DNA from: Larimichthys crocea
Lineage: Eukaryota > Chordata > Actinopteri > Sciaenidae
Length of the DNA: 64,000 nucleotides
Direction: 5' to 3'
Assembly: GCF_000972845.2 (NCBI RefSeq)
Contig: NC_040033.1
Span: 610,344 to 674,343, forward strand
Of this stretch, positions 53,101-61,067 are shown in pieces (position 1 is the stretch's first letter; every line of letters starts with the position of its first letter). A model generated the notes under the pieces. That model ran no database searches, was not told the DNA's origin, and was given only the letters and a program-made list of their open reading frames with translations. The translations under genes and the position numbers were made by a program.

Positions 53101-54729
53101 GGTGCATGAACTTCACGTAATAAGCTGAACTCTGGAAAACAAGAGTTCATTTCATGAGTTTCTCACTTTGTAGTTTTTGTATATTGATTCTTTAAAAATG
53201 AAACATTATGAACATAGTAGGAACATTACCTCTGGCCTCTCGTGCTCCTCCTGCAGATTTGGGTGCACAGCGCTCATAACGGCAGCGGTTACTACAGCGG
53301 TTACGGCGAGGAGGTTCTCCAGTCCGACCACTTCAACTCCAGGCTCAGCTTCGGAGACACTCAGACGGTCTGGGCCAGGACGGGCTACCTGGGCTTCCTC
53401 CGTCGCACCGAGCTCACCGACGCCAACGGAGGTCAGCGTCCTCTCTTGACTGCATCGCCTCAGCTCCTTCACGCTGCACCAGCATGACCTCTGTGTTTGT
53501 GTGTTCCTCACAGAGAGACACGACGCTCTGTTCGTGGTGGGAGCTCTGGAAGAGGCCATGGAGCTGAGGGGGATGAGGTATCATCCCATCGACATCGAGA
53601 CCTCCGTCATCCGTGCCCACAAGAGCATCATGGAGTGGTAGGTGTCAGATTAGGGAACATGAGCCTGCAGACAAACTCCTAAAACTCCTAAAAAGGTGTG
53701 TTTCTATGAAGGGGAATCTCTCTCATGGTCGGTGTCAGGTTATTACCCACACCTTTCCTCCGTCACACTCAGCAGCATCATGGAGGCTCGAGTCGTTCTC
53801 CTTCTCTCTGACATGACGCTCTGATGTTCTTCAAAGATTTCTGTCTTAGCACAAAAGTCAGTGCGACCGCCATCGAAGGCAGAAACACTCACAACTTTAT
53901 TCAGTTACATTTCCATGTCGTCGACCTGAAGTCTGCTTATATATTAAAGATCTACATGATTGTAGGAATCTGTGTTGAGGCTCACTACAAGGAGTTAGTA
54001 GAGATGGACCGGGTCTGAAGATGAAGCCCTCGTTTAGCCTCTGAGTGTTTTTTAAATCCTAAACGTCGGCAGGTGTCTGCTAAAAATCCTTCTCATGTCA
54101 TGAGTCTTTAAAATCATGAAGGTTTCCGTTAGTCATTGACATCTCGTCACATCTTAGCACGCTGTCCACTGTCCTCCTTCAGCTCATGTTCAGAGGAGAA
54201 GAACGATTCCACAATTTAAAAATACTTCATGACGAGTCTTTAAACTCCTGATGCTGGAAAATCGACCCTGTTGTTGTTATATCTTCACATATATATATAT
54301 ATAATTTTATCATTTTTATTGGTGCGTTAACGTGTTGCCAGGCGTCCATGTCACTGTTGATATGTAGCAGAAAACACTTCAGGTGTGTTCTGCTGCCTCC
54401 TGGTGGCCAAACATGAAGCATGAATGAGTCAGTGATGATGAATGAACTCTCCTCCTCCTCCTCCGTCCTCCTTCAGCGCCGTCTTCCCCTGGACCAACCT
54501 GCTGGTGGTGGTGGTGGAGCTGGAGGGCTCCGAACAGGAGGCCCTCGACCTGGTTCCCATGGTGACCAAGGCGGTGCTGGAGGAGCACTACCTGATCGTG
54601 GGCGTCGTCGTGGTGACGGACATCGGCGTCATCCCCATCAACTCGCGCGGCGAGAAACAGCGCATGCACCTCCGCGACGGCTTCTTACAAGACCAGCTAG
54701 ACCCCATCTACGTGGCCTACAACATGTAG
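12315..54729 (+). CDS. dip2c: Disco-interacting protein 2 homolog C, complete, 38 coding exons
   Basis: DIP2 proteins carry an N-terminal DMAP1-binding domain and two adenylation (FAAL-like) domains and act in lipid (diacylglycerol) homeostasis and neuronal development. Exons: 12315-12393, 24102-24173, 24879-24983, 25487-25612, 27663-27938 (or from 27642), 28060-28182 (cassette?), 29245-29391, 29777-29896, 32166-32363, 33297-33388, 33869-33979, 34547-34670, 34963-35072, 36152-36254, 36356-36420, 36648-36741, 36861-36980, 38652-38766, 39043-39182, 42377-42513, 43666-43874, 44492-44606, 44700-44901, 45008-45108, 45780-45860, 46261-46384, 46499-46620, 46807-46918, 47169-47278, 47512-47642, 48488-48656, 49781-49951, 50041-50102, 50198-50255, 52646-52720, 53257-53431, 53514-53637, 54477-54729. 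The sum is 4851 nt: 1616 codons plus TAG, all junctions in phase (human DIP2C about 1556). The protein ends DPIYVAYNM as in all vertebrate DIP2s. [18 protein letters not shown] and VDDFDELLE identify paralogue C. At the 45108/45780 junction, residues ARK of human DNDQARKFLFLSE are absent. Confidence 0.95.
17639..17690. repeat. Perfect 22-bp inverted repeat with 8-nt loop
   Basis: The arm 17639-17660 (ttgtcattatttttgacaca plus tt) is the exact reverse complement of 17669-17690. The loop is atagagtt. RNA or single-stranded DNA would form a stable but AU-rich hairpin. It lies alone in dip2c intron 1. It could be a foldback transposon remnant or a cruciform-prone site. It is short for a microRNA precursor. 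Confidence 0.9.
18380..18685. mobile_element. Family A MITE-like copy, right end clear
   Basis: The sequence aatcttaaacaccggaccttta (18663-18684) matches the family A right terminus. Upstream text such as ctgggctcctgtagaaacatg (18583-18603) is a stretch I recognise from longer copies of this fish repeat. The left end is not clear. Confidence 0.5.
19160..19200. repeat. (GACA)n then (GATA) microsatellite
   Basis: About nine GACA units followed by GATAGATA, uninterrupted. Confidence 0.9.
19855..20620. mobile_element. hAT-like non-autonomous element with internal tandem duplication
   Basis: It begins ctagtggtgggcggatcgat and ends near ggtatcggatccattccaaa. Both ends carry the palindromic motif accaagt/acttggtatcggatc in opposite orientation. 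This TATCGAT-rich architecture is typical of short hAT-type elements in fish. Inside, a segment of about 190-205 bp (from caataccaagtcggtatcgg to the cacgtcacgtg region) occurs twice in tandem (about 19887-20070 and 20080-20282) with several substitutions and a small indel. No transposase frame remains. Exact ends and target duplication were not resolved. Confidence 0.5.
20814..21477. repeat. Microsatellite cluster in dip2c intron 1
   Basis: The cluster contains (GGA)n 20814-20842, (AC)n 20899-20954, (TCC)n then (TTC)n 21018-21079, (GT)n 21170-21205, (AC)n 21268-21298 and (ATCT)n 21432-21477. Open frames here reflect the repeats. Confidence 0.9.
22808..23358. repeat. 30-bp minisatellite, about 18 copies
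   Basis: The unit is gttgctttgactggttgtag followed by a variable ten bases such as gtcttgtttc. Copies differ by point changes and one partial unit near 23207-23218. Because 30 is a multiple of three, a frame stays open for 130 codons with a ten-residue repeat ([10 protein letters not shown] type). I do not take this as a gene. Confidence 0.9.
24190..24250. repeat. (CTC)n tract in dip2c intron 2
   Basis: About 14 CTC triplets at 24208-24250, just downstream of exon 24102-24173. A (CA)n run of about 44 bp follows at 24440-24483. Confidence 0.9.
26528..26618 (+). repeat. Dispersed repeat family B, copy 1, interrupted by a hAT element
   Basis: The text from tgaacaggtgagttgtatat to gctacagagaccaaaactgt matches segments near 41400-41480 (opposite strand), 43150-43183 and 61583-61640. 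The copy is cut at 26626 by the hAT insertion, so family B is older than that insertion at this site. Confidence 0.7.
26627..27220. mobile_element. Non-autonomous hAT transposon with 8-bp target duplication
   Basis: The element starts TAGGGCTGCCACGATTAGTC and ends with the inverted TAGGGCGATTATTTTGATAG. It is flanked by the identical 8-mer aagagcag at 26619-26626 and 27221-27228, the length expected for hAT insertion. Termini are rich in ATTAGTCGAC palindromes. At 594 bp it has no transposase frame. It lies in dip2c intron 4. The perfect target duplication suggests a relatively recent insertion. Confidence 0.85.
27428..27500. repeat. Fragment of a dispersed fish repeat (family C)
   Basis: The sequence from gctccgagttacacgagaag through gaagctggagccaacagatt resembles a repeat often seen in fish introns. 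A second part of the same family appears at 33503-33585 (agctagcctggcattgtcca to cctaccagcacctctaaatc). The assignment rests on memory of the consensus. Confidence 0.4.
27642..27938 (+). other. dip2c exon 5 with His-rich expansion and two possible acceptors
   Basis: The linker exon encodes [45 protein letters not shown] and [11 protein letters not shown], matching human DIP2C, then about 28 extra residues rich in His ([20 protein letters not shown] and following) absent from the human protein as I recall it. Two acceptors fit the frame: ccag|gcctg (exon from 27642, adding LSPLCSD-type sequence) and ctcag|actcg (from 27663, giving [11 protein letters not shown] as in human PPDTSSGSEDE). The downstream one is preferred. 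Confidence 0.8.
28060..28182 (+). other. Candidate cassette exon of dip2c (41 codons, phase 1-1)
   Basis: A well-formed acceptor (tgtgtgcag, 28059) and donor (g|gtacgt, 28183) bracket 123 nt with no stop in the dip2c frame. It encodes [20 protein letters not shown] followed by [20 protein letters not shown]. Human DIP2C, as I recall it, passes directly from the THI region to ENHSAPPDV, so this exon would be an addition. Both ends are phase 1, so skipping it keeps the frame. Confidence 0.6.
28285..28720. mobile_element. MITE-like repeat with inverted ends in dip2c intron 6
   Basis: The left part (ggttgaaaaattctgggatt, ggaaactttccatggaaatt) and the right part (tatttcccatggtttcagat, ccaaaattcccatgggaagt) are loosely inverted copies of one GGAAATTCCCATGG-type sequence. 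This matches a common non-autonomous fish DNA repeat. There is no coding capacity, and the exact ends and target duplication are unresolved. Confidence 0.5.
30234..30838 (-). mobile_element. Deleted Tc1/mariner-type transposon with TA duplication
   Basis: CAGTTGTGCTCATAGATTTAC at 30234 is repeated inverted at 30838, with TA on both sides (30232-30233 and 30839-30840). Inner end similarity extends to about 40 bp (cctggcagaatttgt). On the minus strand, translated scraps such as [20 protein letters not shown] correspond to the C-terminal half of a Tc1-like transposase but are broken by stops and deletions. At 605 bp versus about 1.6 kb for a full element it is dead. It lies in dip2c intron 8. 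Confidence 0.85.
33503..33600. repeat. Fragment of dispersed fish repeat (family C), second piece
   Basis: Contains agctagcctggcattgtcca, cctaccagcacctctaaatc and ttatatcttgtttaatttgt, the right-hand part of the family whose left part is at 27428-27500. It lies in dip2c intron 10. Confidence 0.4.
35074..35125. repeat. (CA)n directly downstream of the dip2c exon 13 donor
   Basis: The donor gag|gtgaca runs straight into about 25 CA units. Only four bases separate the splice site from the repeat. Confidence 0.95.
35338..35547. mobile_element. Family A MITE-like element, complete copy
   Basis: The left end ttaaaggtccggtgtgtgag and the right end aaatcttacactggaccttt (read forward) are inverted matches. 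It is 210 bp and non-coding, in dip2c intron 13. It includes attgcaaccaaacggatact, a typical internal sequence of this fish family. Confidence 0.7.
36608..36644. repeat. (GT)n at the dip2c exon 16 acceptor
   Basis: The GT run ends at tgtgcag, with the AG at 36646-36647, so it stands in for the pyrimidine tract. Confidence 0.95.
38767..39031. repeat. Intron with (CA)n at its donor and (GT)n near its acceptor
   Basis: dip2c intron 18 starts gtacacacac with CA to 38806 and ends with a GT run at 39001-39031, ten bases before the AG at 39041-39042. The two complementary runs could pair in the pre-mRNA and loop the intron. Confidence 0.85.
39866..39930. repeat. Fragment of a dispersed fish repeat (TTGATCCCA...GGGGAAATTC type)
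   Basis: The sequence aagatagactttgttgatcc cacgctggggaaattc is a familiar terminal segment of a high-copy retroposon family in fish. Only the end is recognised here, in dip2c intron 19. Confidence 0.4.
41225..41600 (-). repeat. Dispersed repeat family B, copy 2, longest copy in the window
   Basis: Read on the minus strand it contains the shared core (aagcgtccacgctcttaatc, gtgaacaggtgagttgtata, gtcatgaacggggaaattag) and a further part (aggctgtaaacatgtttatt, ggagccagcctcaagtggac). It matches copies at 26528, 43100 and 61505. It is non-coding, in dip2c intron 19. Confidence 0.7.
42514..42578. repeat. (GT)n forming the donor of dip2c exon 20
   Basis: Exon 20 ends ttcgag at 42513, and the intron begins with about 32 GT units. 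Every unit is a potential GT donor, but only the first keeps the frame NTFE|VYP. Confidence 0.9.
43085..43183 (+). repeat. Dispersed repeat family B, copy 3, truncated
   Basis: Contains cacccacctgtcaatcaaag, cgtccacgctcttaatcctg and ggtgagatgtatataaattc, then departs from the family. It lies in dip2c intron 20. Confidence 0.65.
45780..54729 (+). other. dip2c exons 25-38: second adenylation-like domain and C-terminus
   Basis: Landmarks are [20 protein letters not shown] (exon 25), [19 protein letters not shown] (exons 26-27), [16 protein letters not shown] (exon 29), [19 protein letters not shown] (exon 30), [16 protein letters not shown] (exon 31), [19 protein letters not shown] (exon 33), [18 protein letters not shown] (exons 35-36), [20 protein letters not shown] (exons 36-37), [17 protein letters not shown] (exon 37) and [18 protein letters not shown] (exon 38). 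The frame is intact throughout, so the gene looks functional. Confidence 0.93.
50256..52645 (+). other. dip2c intron 34 (2.4 kb)
   Basis: No exon is seen. It contains a family A right end at 51775-51801 (aaatctgacacaccggacctttaa), a (TA)n run at 52349-52366 and a T-rich acceptor region with (TTC)n at 52602-52620. Nothing else is recognised. Confidence 0.7.
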
Positions 54730-54732
54730 CCT

Positions 54733-54785
<53 letters not shown>

Positions 54786-57082
54786 CTAGCATGCGTTTGT
54801 ATGCCGTGCATATCGCCGTTGTTGTTCATTTATTTCCCAAAAATCAGGATGTACTGTATTTTTGAACCTGCATATAGTGTGTGGTCTTAAATCGTCCGTT
54901 TTCTTTAAGTCGTGTTGTGCCGGTTGGTCGATTGGCTGATTGATTGATTGATTGATTGATTGCTCAGTGGTGGTATGATCATTTTTACACCCCCGTTCAA
55001 TCTCGTGACCGTTACCAGGAGCTCTGTCACTGTAGAAAGCCTTAGGGGAACACTGTGTACGGGGCGGCCGCTCCAGTGTCGTCTTTCAGAGAGTTCGAGG
55101 AGGTCGAAGTCGAGGTCGAGAGAGAGAGAGGAAAATACTGAGACCGTGTCCGTCATCATGTTTGGTCCAATCCAAAAAAAAAAAAAAAAAATCCAGATTT
55201 GTGGTATTATTTGAATTAGAACAGGGGCAGCCAGATTATTGTAAAAATATAAATATTGTACATAGACATAATAATCTATATGGAGAGGTACCTAAAACAC
55301 GATGAGGTATAGTAGCCCCTATATGCAGCTCTCTCCACCTGCACCCTGTGTGTGTGTCTGTGTGTGTGTGTGCAGAGTGTGTGTGTGTGTGTGTGTCTCT
55401 GTCTTTGAGTGTGTTCATCACGTCCGTCAATGTGCGACAGGGACATTTTACATAGTTTTAATGTGACTCACGCAACAACAGATTTTTAATCCGTAGACGA
55501 ACAAAATAAGAGAATTTATCTTTTTTTTTTTTTAACGGAGACGAGAAACAAAAAAAAACAACAACAACAGTGTGTGTGTGTGTGTGTGTGTGTGTCTCCA
55601 TGAGTTCATCTTAAAGTTCGGAGAGGTCGCGACCTTTCTCGACTATTTTAAGAAACGAACAAACGCAGATTTACGATGTTAGTGTCTGTCGATGACGTAG
55701 TTCTTTTTCAAAGCTGAACTGTAACATGCACAATAATCAGTTTTCATCAAACTTTCTCCGAGTCCCTGAAGCGCCCAAAGCTCATCTCAACGCCGAGCGA
55801 CGTGCACTGTGTGAATATAAGAGAGGGAATGTTACCGTTATTTAAAGAGTTTATGGGAAGACGCGGCAGCCGTCGACGATTCGAACGCTGTGAACGTCCG
55901 AACATCTGGAGGCTGCTGGGAAAGTTTACAGGAAGAAGCTCATAAAGTAGCAATAATGGCCACAAGGACTTTCTTCACTGCAGAGATTCGACACGCCCAC
56001 GTTCATTAGAAGTTTCTTGAAGTTTCTTCAGGTGCTCTGTAGGTAGATTGTTTAAGAGAAATTAATGAACTAATAGAAAGATGAGCTCACAGAAAGACGT
56101 TTTAAAAGTTGCAACGGTCGAATCAAGCTTTGACTTCTGAGGATTAAACAAACCGCAGCATCACTTTGTGCCAAACATGAAGTTCTCTGCTCTGTTTGCT
56201 GCCTGAAAATATCAGTTTCTGATATCAGGAGAATTATACGAAGCACAAAGTCCATCCAGACATTATCTGTGAGCGCTTATCCTCCTCGCAGCCGACGTTC
56301 ACGCCTATAGACGATTTAGATTTATTTAATTTACGACTTAACCCGTCTTTTAAGTGCCGTCTTCTTCATAAAATATTCTTTGAGTTCAGAAAATGACACG
56401 ACTAACTTTGAAACACTCTGAGCTGAGATGAATTCATCTCTGTCTCTCTAGCTCAGGGTGGCCTCAGCGTGTCATCGCGCCACCCTTTAAGGACCGCCCA
56501 CAAAATCCTGAGACTGAAAACTTTTGAAAAAGTCTTTGAAAAGTCTTTTCACGTGTTTTCAGAAAGTTCAGAGCTGTGATTCATCAGACCTGCCCTGCTC
56601 GTCGGCTTCACGTTCATCCAGAATCCTGAGTGAAGAACGTCCTCCAGGCTTCGGTACAACAGTTACCACCTCATGTGCACTGCCTCAGACGTTCCCTCAC
56701 CTTTAACGAGGACGCACGTGATTTACAGAAAACATCAGTTCACCCCCAAAAACCAGGCGGAGTGATCCACGCCTCTCGGCTAGCTGTGAAGTGTTGTAGT
56801 TCTCAGCAGGTTTAGAAAGAAGCTTTTTATTCAGAGTGTTGGACGTTTTTATTTTGAATAACTCAGCATCATCTGTGGATAAAGTATCTAATGACGTCAT
56901 CTCATCTCATCTTTGTTTGTTTCTGCGTCGTCGTCTTTCAGCAGATTTTTATCCAAAAAAAACAAAAACAAACAAACAAAAAAAAGAAGAAGAACTTTAT
57001 GCATATCAGAAGTTGCTTAGCGCTTGTTTGGCTCATAGCAGTTTGGGTTTGTTGGTAGCAGCGTAGCGGTCATGTTTAAGTC

Positions 57083-57162
<80 letters not shown>

Positions 57163-57440
57163 GTGATGGGAGGGACATTCGATAAGAAGGAAATCCCATC
57201 AGAAAAACCGGAGAACTCGTCTGAGGATTCAGGGGACCGGATGGGAGTGAGGCTGCATGGTGTGTATGTGTGTGTGTGTGTGTGTATATTGTATGTAAAT
57301 AGTGTTGATTTTGTACGGTACAAGTGTGTGTGACTTGTTTTGTACACATGATAAAAAGATTAAATGACACTTTTATAAGAGCCTGCTATTGGCTCACCGT
57401 CACACTATACAGTGCAATAAAGTGCTTTGATTGGCTAAAA
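54730..57440 (+). other. 3' UTR of dip2c
   Basis: A (GT)n run begins 7 nt after the stop (54735-54772). AT-rich blocks such as aaatataaatattgtacata (55244-55263) and gtatattgtatgtaaatagt (57284-57303) have the look of conserved DIP2 3' UTR elements. A (TGAT)n tract (54938-54961) and a (GT)n run of about 76 bp (57086-57161) are also present. No coding frame is seen. The length of about 2.7 kb depends on the poly(A) choice. Confidence 0.6.
57416..57421 (+). terminator. Likely poly(A) signal AATAAA of dip2c
   Basis: An AATAAA follows an ATTAAA at 57359-57364. A TTGTTGTTG-rich downstream element lies at 57459-57480. Either hexamer could be used. Confidence 0.55.
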
Positions 57441-57599
57441 CTCAGACTAGTTTTTATTGTTGTTGTTGTTGTTGTTGTTTGTGTTGATTCTCATAAACCA
57501 TAAATATGAACCTCACGGTGTCAGGATAACATTTACAATGAGCTAGAGTCAAAAAAATACATTTGCAAACGGCTCTCGTGGCCACAAATGTCACTCTAC

Positions 57600-58486
57600 A
57601 GAAATAATTCATACATTGATCTGTCAACTTGGATGAAAGACCACCATCTCCAGCTTAATCTGTCAAAAACCGAACTCCTGGTCATCCCTGCCCATGAGTC
57701 AATCTGCCATGACTTCAACCTGAAAATTGGTACTGTCACTATTACCCCTAACCATGCTGCTAAAAACCTGGGCGTCGTACTAGATGATCGTCTTTCTCTC
57801 TCTGAACACATTTCCTCCGTAGCGAGGTCATGTCGCTATGCATTGTACAATATTAGAAAAATCAGACCGTACCTGACCCAATATGCCGCTCAGCTCCTGA
57901 TTCAGGCTACAGTCAGCTCCCGCCTCGATTACTGCAACTCGCTCTTGGCTGGCCTACCTGCTTGCGCGATCAAACCTTTGCAAATGGTCCAGAATGCCGC
58001 AGCGCGACTGGTTTTCAATCAACCTAAAAGGTCACATGTCACCCCACTCTTCAGCGACCTGCACTGGCTGCCTGTAGCTGCCAGAATTAAACACAAAGCT
58101 CTGACGCTAGCCTACAAAACCATCTCAGGATCTGCCCCTGCCTATCTCAGCGTCTTACTAAAGGCTCACGTCCCGACCAGGGCGCTACGCTCCGCTCATA
58201 CAAACCGTCTAGTTGTACCCTCGCCTCTCGCAAAGCGAGGTCACTCTAAACTCTTCTCTGTGGTCGTCCCCAAATGGTGGAATGACCAACGGCTACTAGA
58301 ACAGCAACATCCCTTTCTACCTTTAAAAAACTTGTAAAAACCTTTCTGTTTCCAGAATGCTTCCCTGCCTAACAAAACTAACAACTACTCTGTGTCCTTT
58401 ACACCTTTCTCAGCTTATGTCCTCCTCTGTAAGTCGCTTTGGATAAAAGCGTCTGCTAAATGCAATGTAATGTAATGTAATGTAAC
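57600..58486 (+). mobile_element. 5'-truncated L2-type LINE with intact 3' part of its reverse transcriptase
   Basis: The frame from about 57606 to 58337 encodes the end of an L2-clade ORF2: WMKDHHLQLNLSKTELLVIP, NLGVVLDDRLSLSEHISSVA, SSRLDYCNSLLAGLP, VQNAAARLVFNQPKRSHVTP, LHWLPVAARIKHKALTLAYK and AYLSVLLKAHVPTRALRSAH. No stop interrupts it before 58335. The 3' tail has the hallmark cgctttggataaaagcgtct, gctaaatgca and a short (ATGTA)n ending near 58485. The upstream catalytic domains (endonuclease, YADD box) are missing, so this is a typical dead-on-arrival insertion, but young-looking. It lies 160 bp past the dip2c poly(A) signal. Confidence 0.9.
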
Positions 58487-58818
58487 ATAGAAACGTAGGG
58501 AAATTCGTGGGCTACGCAGCGATATCACTGCTGAAGCCGTCAGACTTATAGTTTTGGTGGGAGACGCGCTGATGCTCCAGGATCACCCACCGACAGCCCC
58601 ATCTACTCCCATGTAAACTGGAGAGGAGAAGTTTCCCAAAGGAGCACGGGGCACCTGTTCTTTCTCTCTCTCCCCAGGTCACATTTTTTAACTTCACACA
58701 CTGAAATTCAGCATTCACATGGTCGACAAGATGAGGATGCTCACGCTCATTTGGGCTTTTTGATGCCTGTGGTAGATCTTCTTGCATGGAGGTGCTTGAG
58801 GCGTCCACAGGAGCTTTG

Positions 58819-59135
58819 TTAACATCTATGGAGTCTAAGAGGGCCGTCCAGGACAGAGCTGGACCTCAGTCTCCTCAGTAAGTGGAGATGACTTTGACTC
58901 TTCCTATATAGGACGTCTGTCAACACTCCCACCATCTCCATGTCCAGTGCCTGGATGTCCTCTTCCTCCTGAAGTCCACCACCATCTCCTTCGTCTTGCT
59001 GCCGCTGATGTGAAGGTGGTTGTGATGACCCCACCCTGTACTCCTGCTCCTTTCCTTCTGATGGCTGTTTGACCAGAGAACTTCTGGAGGTGACATCTGT
59101 CGGTGTTTGAGTGAACACCATGGAGCAACCTTCAC
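58819..59135 (-). pseudogene. Frameshifted non-LTR reverse transcriptase fragment
   Basis: On the minus strand one frame gives SKTKEMVVDFRRKR and another, slightly downstream, gives LYRKSQSHLHLLRRLRS. Both are conserved blocks of the RT C-terminal region of fish non-LTR elements (Rex/CR1-like), in the right order. At least one frameshift separates them, and a deletion removes most of the expected VEYVKYLG stretch. It is an old fragment, opposite in strand to the L2 insertion. Confidence 0.65.
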
Positions 59136-59503
59136 TGCAAATCACTTCCAAGAAACATGAAGGTTTTCATCCTGAATATTTCAACATTTTTTTACATGCA
59201 GAGGTGATTTGAAAAATGCATTCATTCATTTAAAGGGTCCGGGTTAGTTGGTTCCATAGCAATCAGCTGATCTTTCTTAGTTTCAAGAACTTATTTCTGC
59301 AGCCTGAAACACTATTTAAGTTAATCACAGACGGGAGACAAGAAAACCAAGATCATGAAGAAGACAGAGAGAGTTTAAAGACTCCATCAAGTGCTTTAAC
59401 ATCCGGCATCATTTAAATACAAACATTTCACTGCTCGCTGACTTTTCCTCTCAGGCGTCCTCACTCCTGCTGTTTTTAACATCTGTAAACTTTGAAATCA
59501 GAG

Positions 59504-59506
<3 letters not shown>

Positions 59507-59562
<56 letters not shown>

Positions 59563-59711
59563 TGTCATGATCTTCTCATGATCTTGTGGCCTCTGGATCA
59601 TATTTTATCATGAGCAGTTCTGAGTTCGTCCACACGGTGTCGCTGTTCACGCTTATAATAAAAACTTCAGGTTTATTGTCAGCGGGAGCGCGCATCTGTC
59701 CGGGATGTCCT

Positions 59712-59780
<69 letters not shown>
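59507..59780. repeat. (AC)n at 59507-59561 and (GT)n at 59713-59780
   Basis: Two long, oppositely oriented dinucleotide runs 150 bp apart, upstream of the putative exon at 60040. They could form a snap-back structure. Confidence 0.9.
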
Positions 59781-59781
<1 letters not shown>

Positions 59782-60039
59782 TGCTGGGAGCGCGCTCTTG
59801 TTTGAAAGTGAACACACGGTCCACCGCCTCCTCACACCGTGTCGGACCCGGAGTCTGTGCCAGTCTGGACTCTTCCAGTCAGTGACGCCGTGCGTAAAGC
59901 TGCTGCCCAGCGTGCCACAGACTGACGCACACACTCTGCGGACTGTGGGAACATTTCACACTTCACCTGCGCGCGTTTCCCGCTCAGCATGTCCGTCAGA
60001 TGAGCTCCGAGCTGCGGCTCAGGTGGATGAGATGTGACC

Positions 60040-60096
60040 ATGTCCTTTACGCACCGGCTCGCTCTGCTGCTGCTGGGCTTCACCGTCATCCACACG
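60040..60096 (+). CDS. Possible first coding exon of an unidentified secreted or membrane protein
   Basis: ATG at 60040 opens MSFTHRLALLLLGFTVIHT, a good signal-peptide shape (basic residue, then a leucine-rich core), followed by a strong donor acg|gtcagt at 60097 in phase 0. The upstream 250 bp is GC-richer than its surroundings, as expected of a 5' UTR or promoter. I searched the remaining 3.9 kb by eye for a phase-0 continuation. The acceptor at 63535 (cttcctgcag) gives only 20 codons before a stop, with no obvious donor. The rest of the gene probably lies beyond the window. The protein is not identified. In human the gene after DIP2C is ZMYND11, which this does not resemble. Confidence 0.4.
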
Positions 60097-60109
60097 GTCA
60101 GTACTCAGC

Positions 60110-60110
60110 C

Positions 60111-60144
<34 letters not shown>

Positions 60145-60345
60145 GCTTTTGTATTAATTTATTATTGGTTAGATCATACGCAGTATTATTATTGTTATAT
60201 TATTAGTATTATTATTATTATATTATTATTATTATTATTATTGCTATTATTATATATTATTATTGTTAAATTTTATTATTATTATAATTGTTCATCATAC
60301 TCATTATTATTATTGATGTTTTATTATTTATTATTATTATTGCAG
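60110..60345. repeat. Imperfect (TTA)n/(ATT)n tract
   Basis: About 235 bp of interrupted ATT triplets directly after the putative exon donor. The hydrophobic open frame through it is an artefact. Confidence 0.9.
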
Positions 60346-60985
60346 TAAGTCATGACAGTGTTCAGATGAGGTGACTTTGTTTCTGTTCTCTCTCCTGTGG
60401 CAGCTCATAATCCGTTTTGATTGGTTTAATTGTATAACGAGGCCAGAATCCTCCTGAGTTTATGGTGACCTTCATTTATTTTTTATGTTTCCTCCACTGA
60501 GACTTTTTGAAACCTTTTACTGATTAAAGTCATTCAGGGCTTTTAATCCCACAGGTGACACGTCTCAAACAATCAGCTCAAACAACAGCCTGCAAGCTTT
60601 ATGATTTACGCTGAACCGACTGTTTCTGTTCTTCACTGTGTGACTGTTTAATGCTCAGGTTTGATTCACACGGTCGGCTCGGCTCTATATTTAGACCGGA
60701 CCTTCAGTTCACTCAGAGAAGTCGTCACAGTCGTCTTTTAGGACTTTCAGATGCAAAACCACACGACAACAATAAGCCGATGATGAACTCAAACTTGACG
60801 TCAGTTCTCCAGAAATCTACTTAACTTAGAGGAAAGGTGATTCAGTCAGTGTTTGTATCCTGTACCTTTGTTTGTCTATCCATCTCTGCTATCTTTACAA
60901 ACATTACAGATAATCATGGACATTTAAAAGCATCCAGACACCTTTAATAACTGTTTGTTTCTGTTAACGTGTTAAGGCTGCAGAT

Positions 60986-61067
60986 TATTTTCAGCTTCCA
61001 GTCTTGTGTTTTGATTCGAGGTGACATATTTTCAGCTTCCAGTCTTGTGTTTTGATTCGAGGTGACA
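60986..61067. repeat. Exact two-copy tandem duplication, 41-bp unit
   Basis: The unit starting tattttcagcttccagtctt occurs at 60986 and 61027 with no difference, so the duplication is recent. Confidence 0.9.

Noticed and set aside
60034..60348. 104-codon hydrophobic frame starting before the putative signal-peptide exon
   Set aside because: After about 20 residues it enters the ATT repeat and becomes poly-Ile/Leu. The upstream in-frame start is GTG, not ATG.
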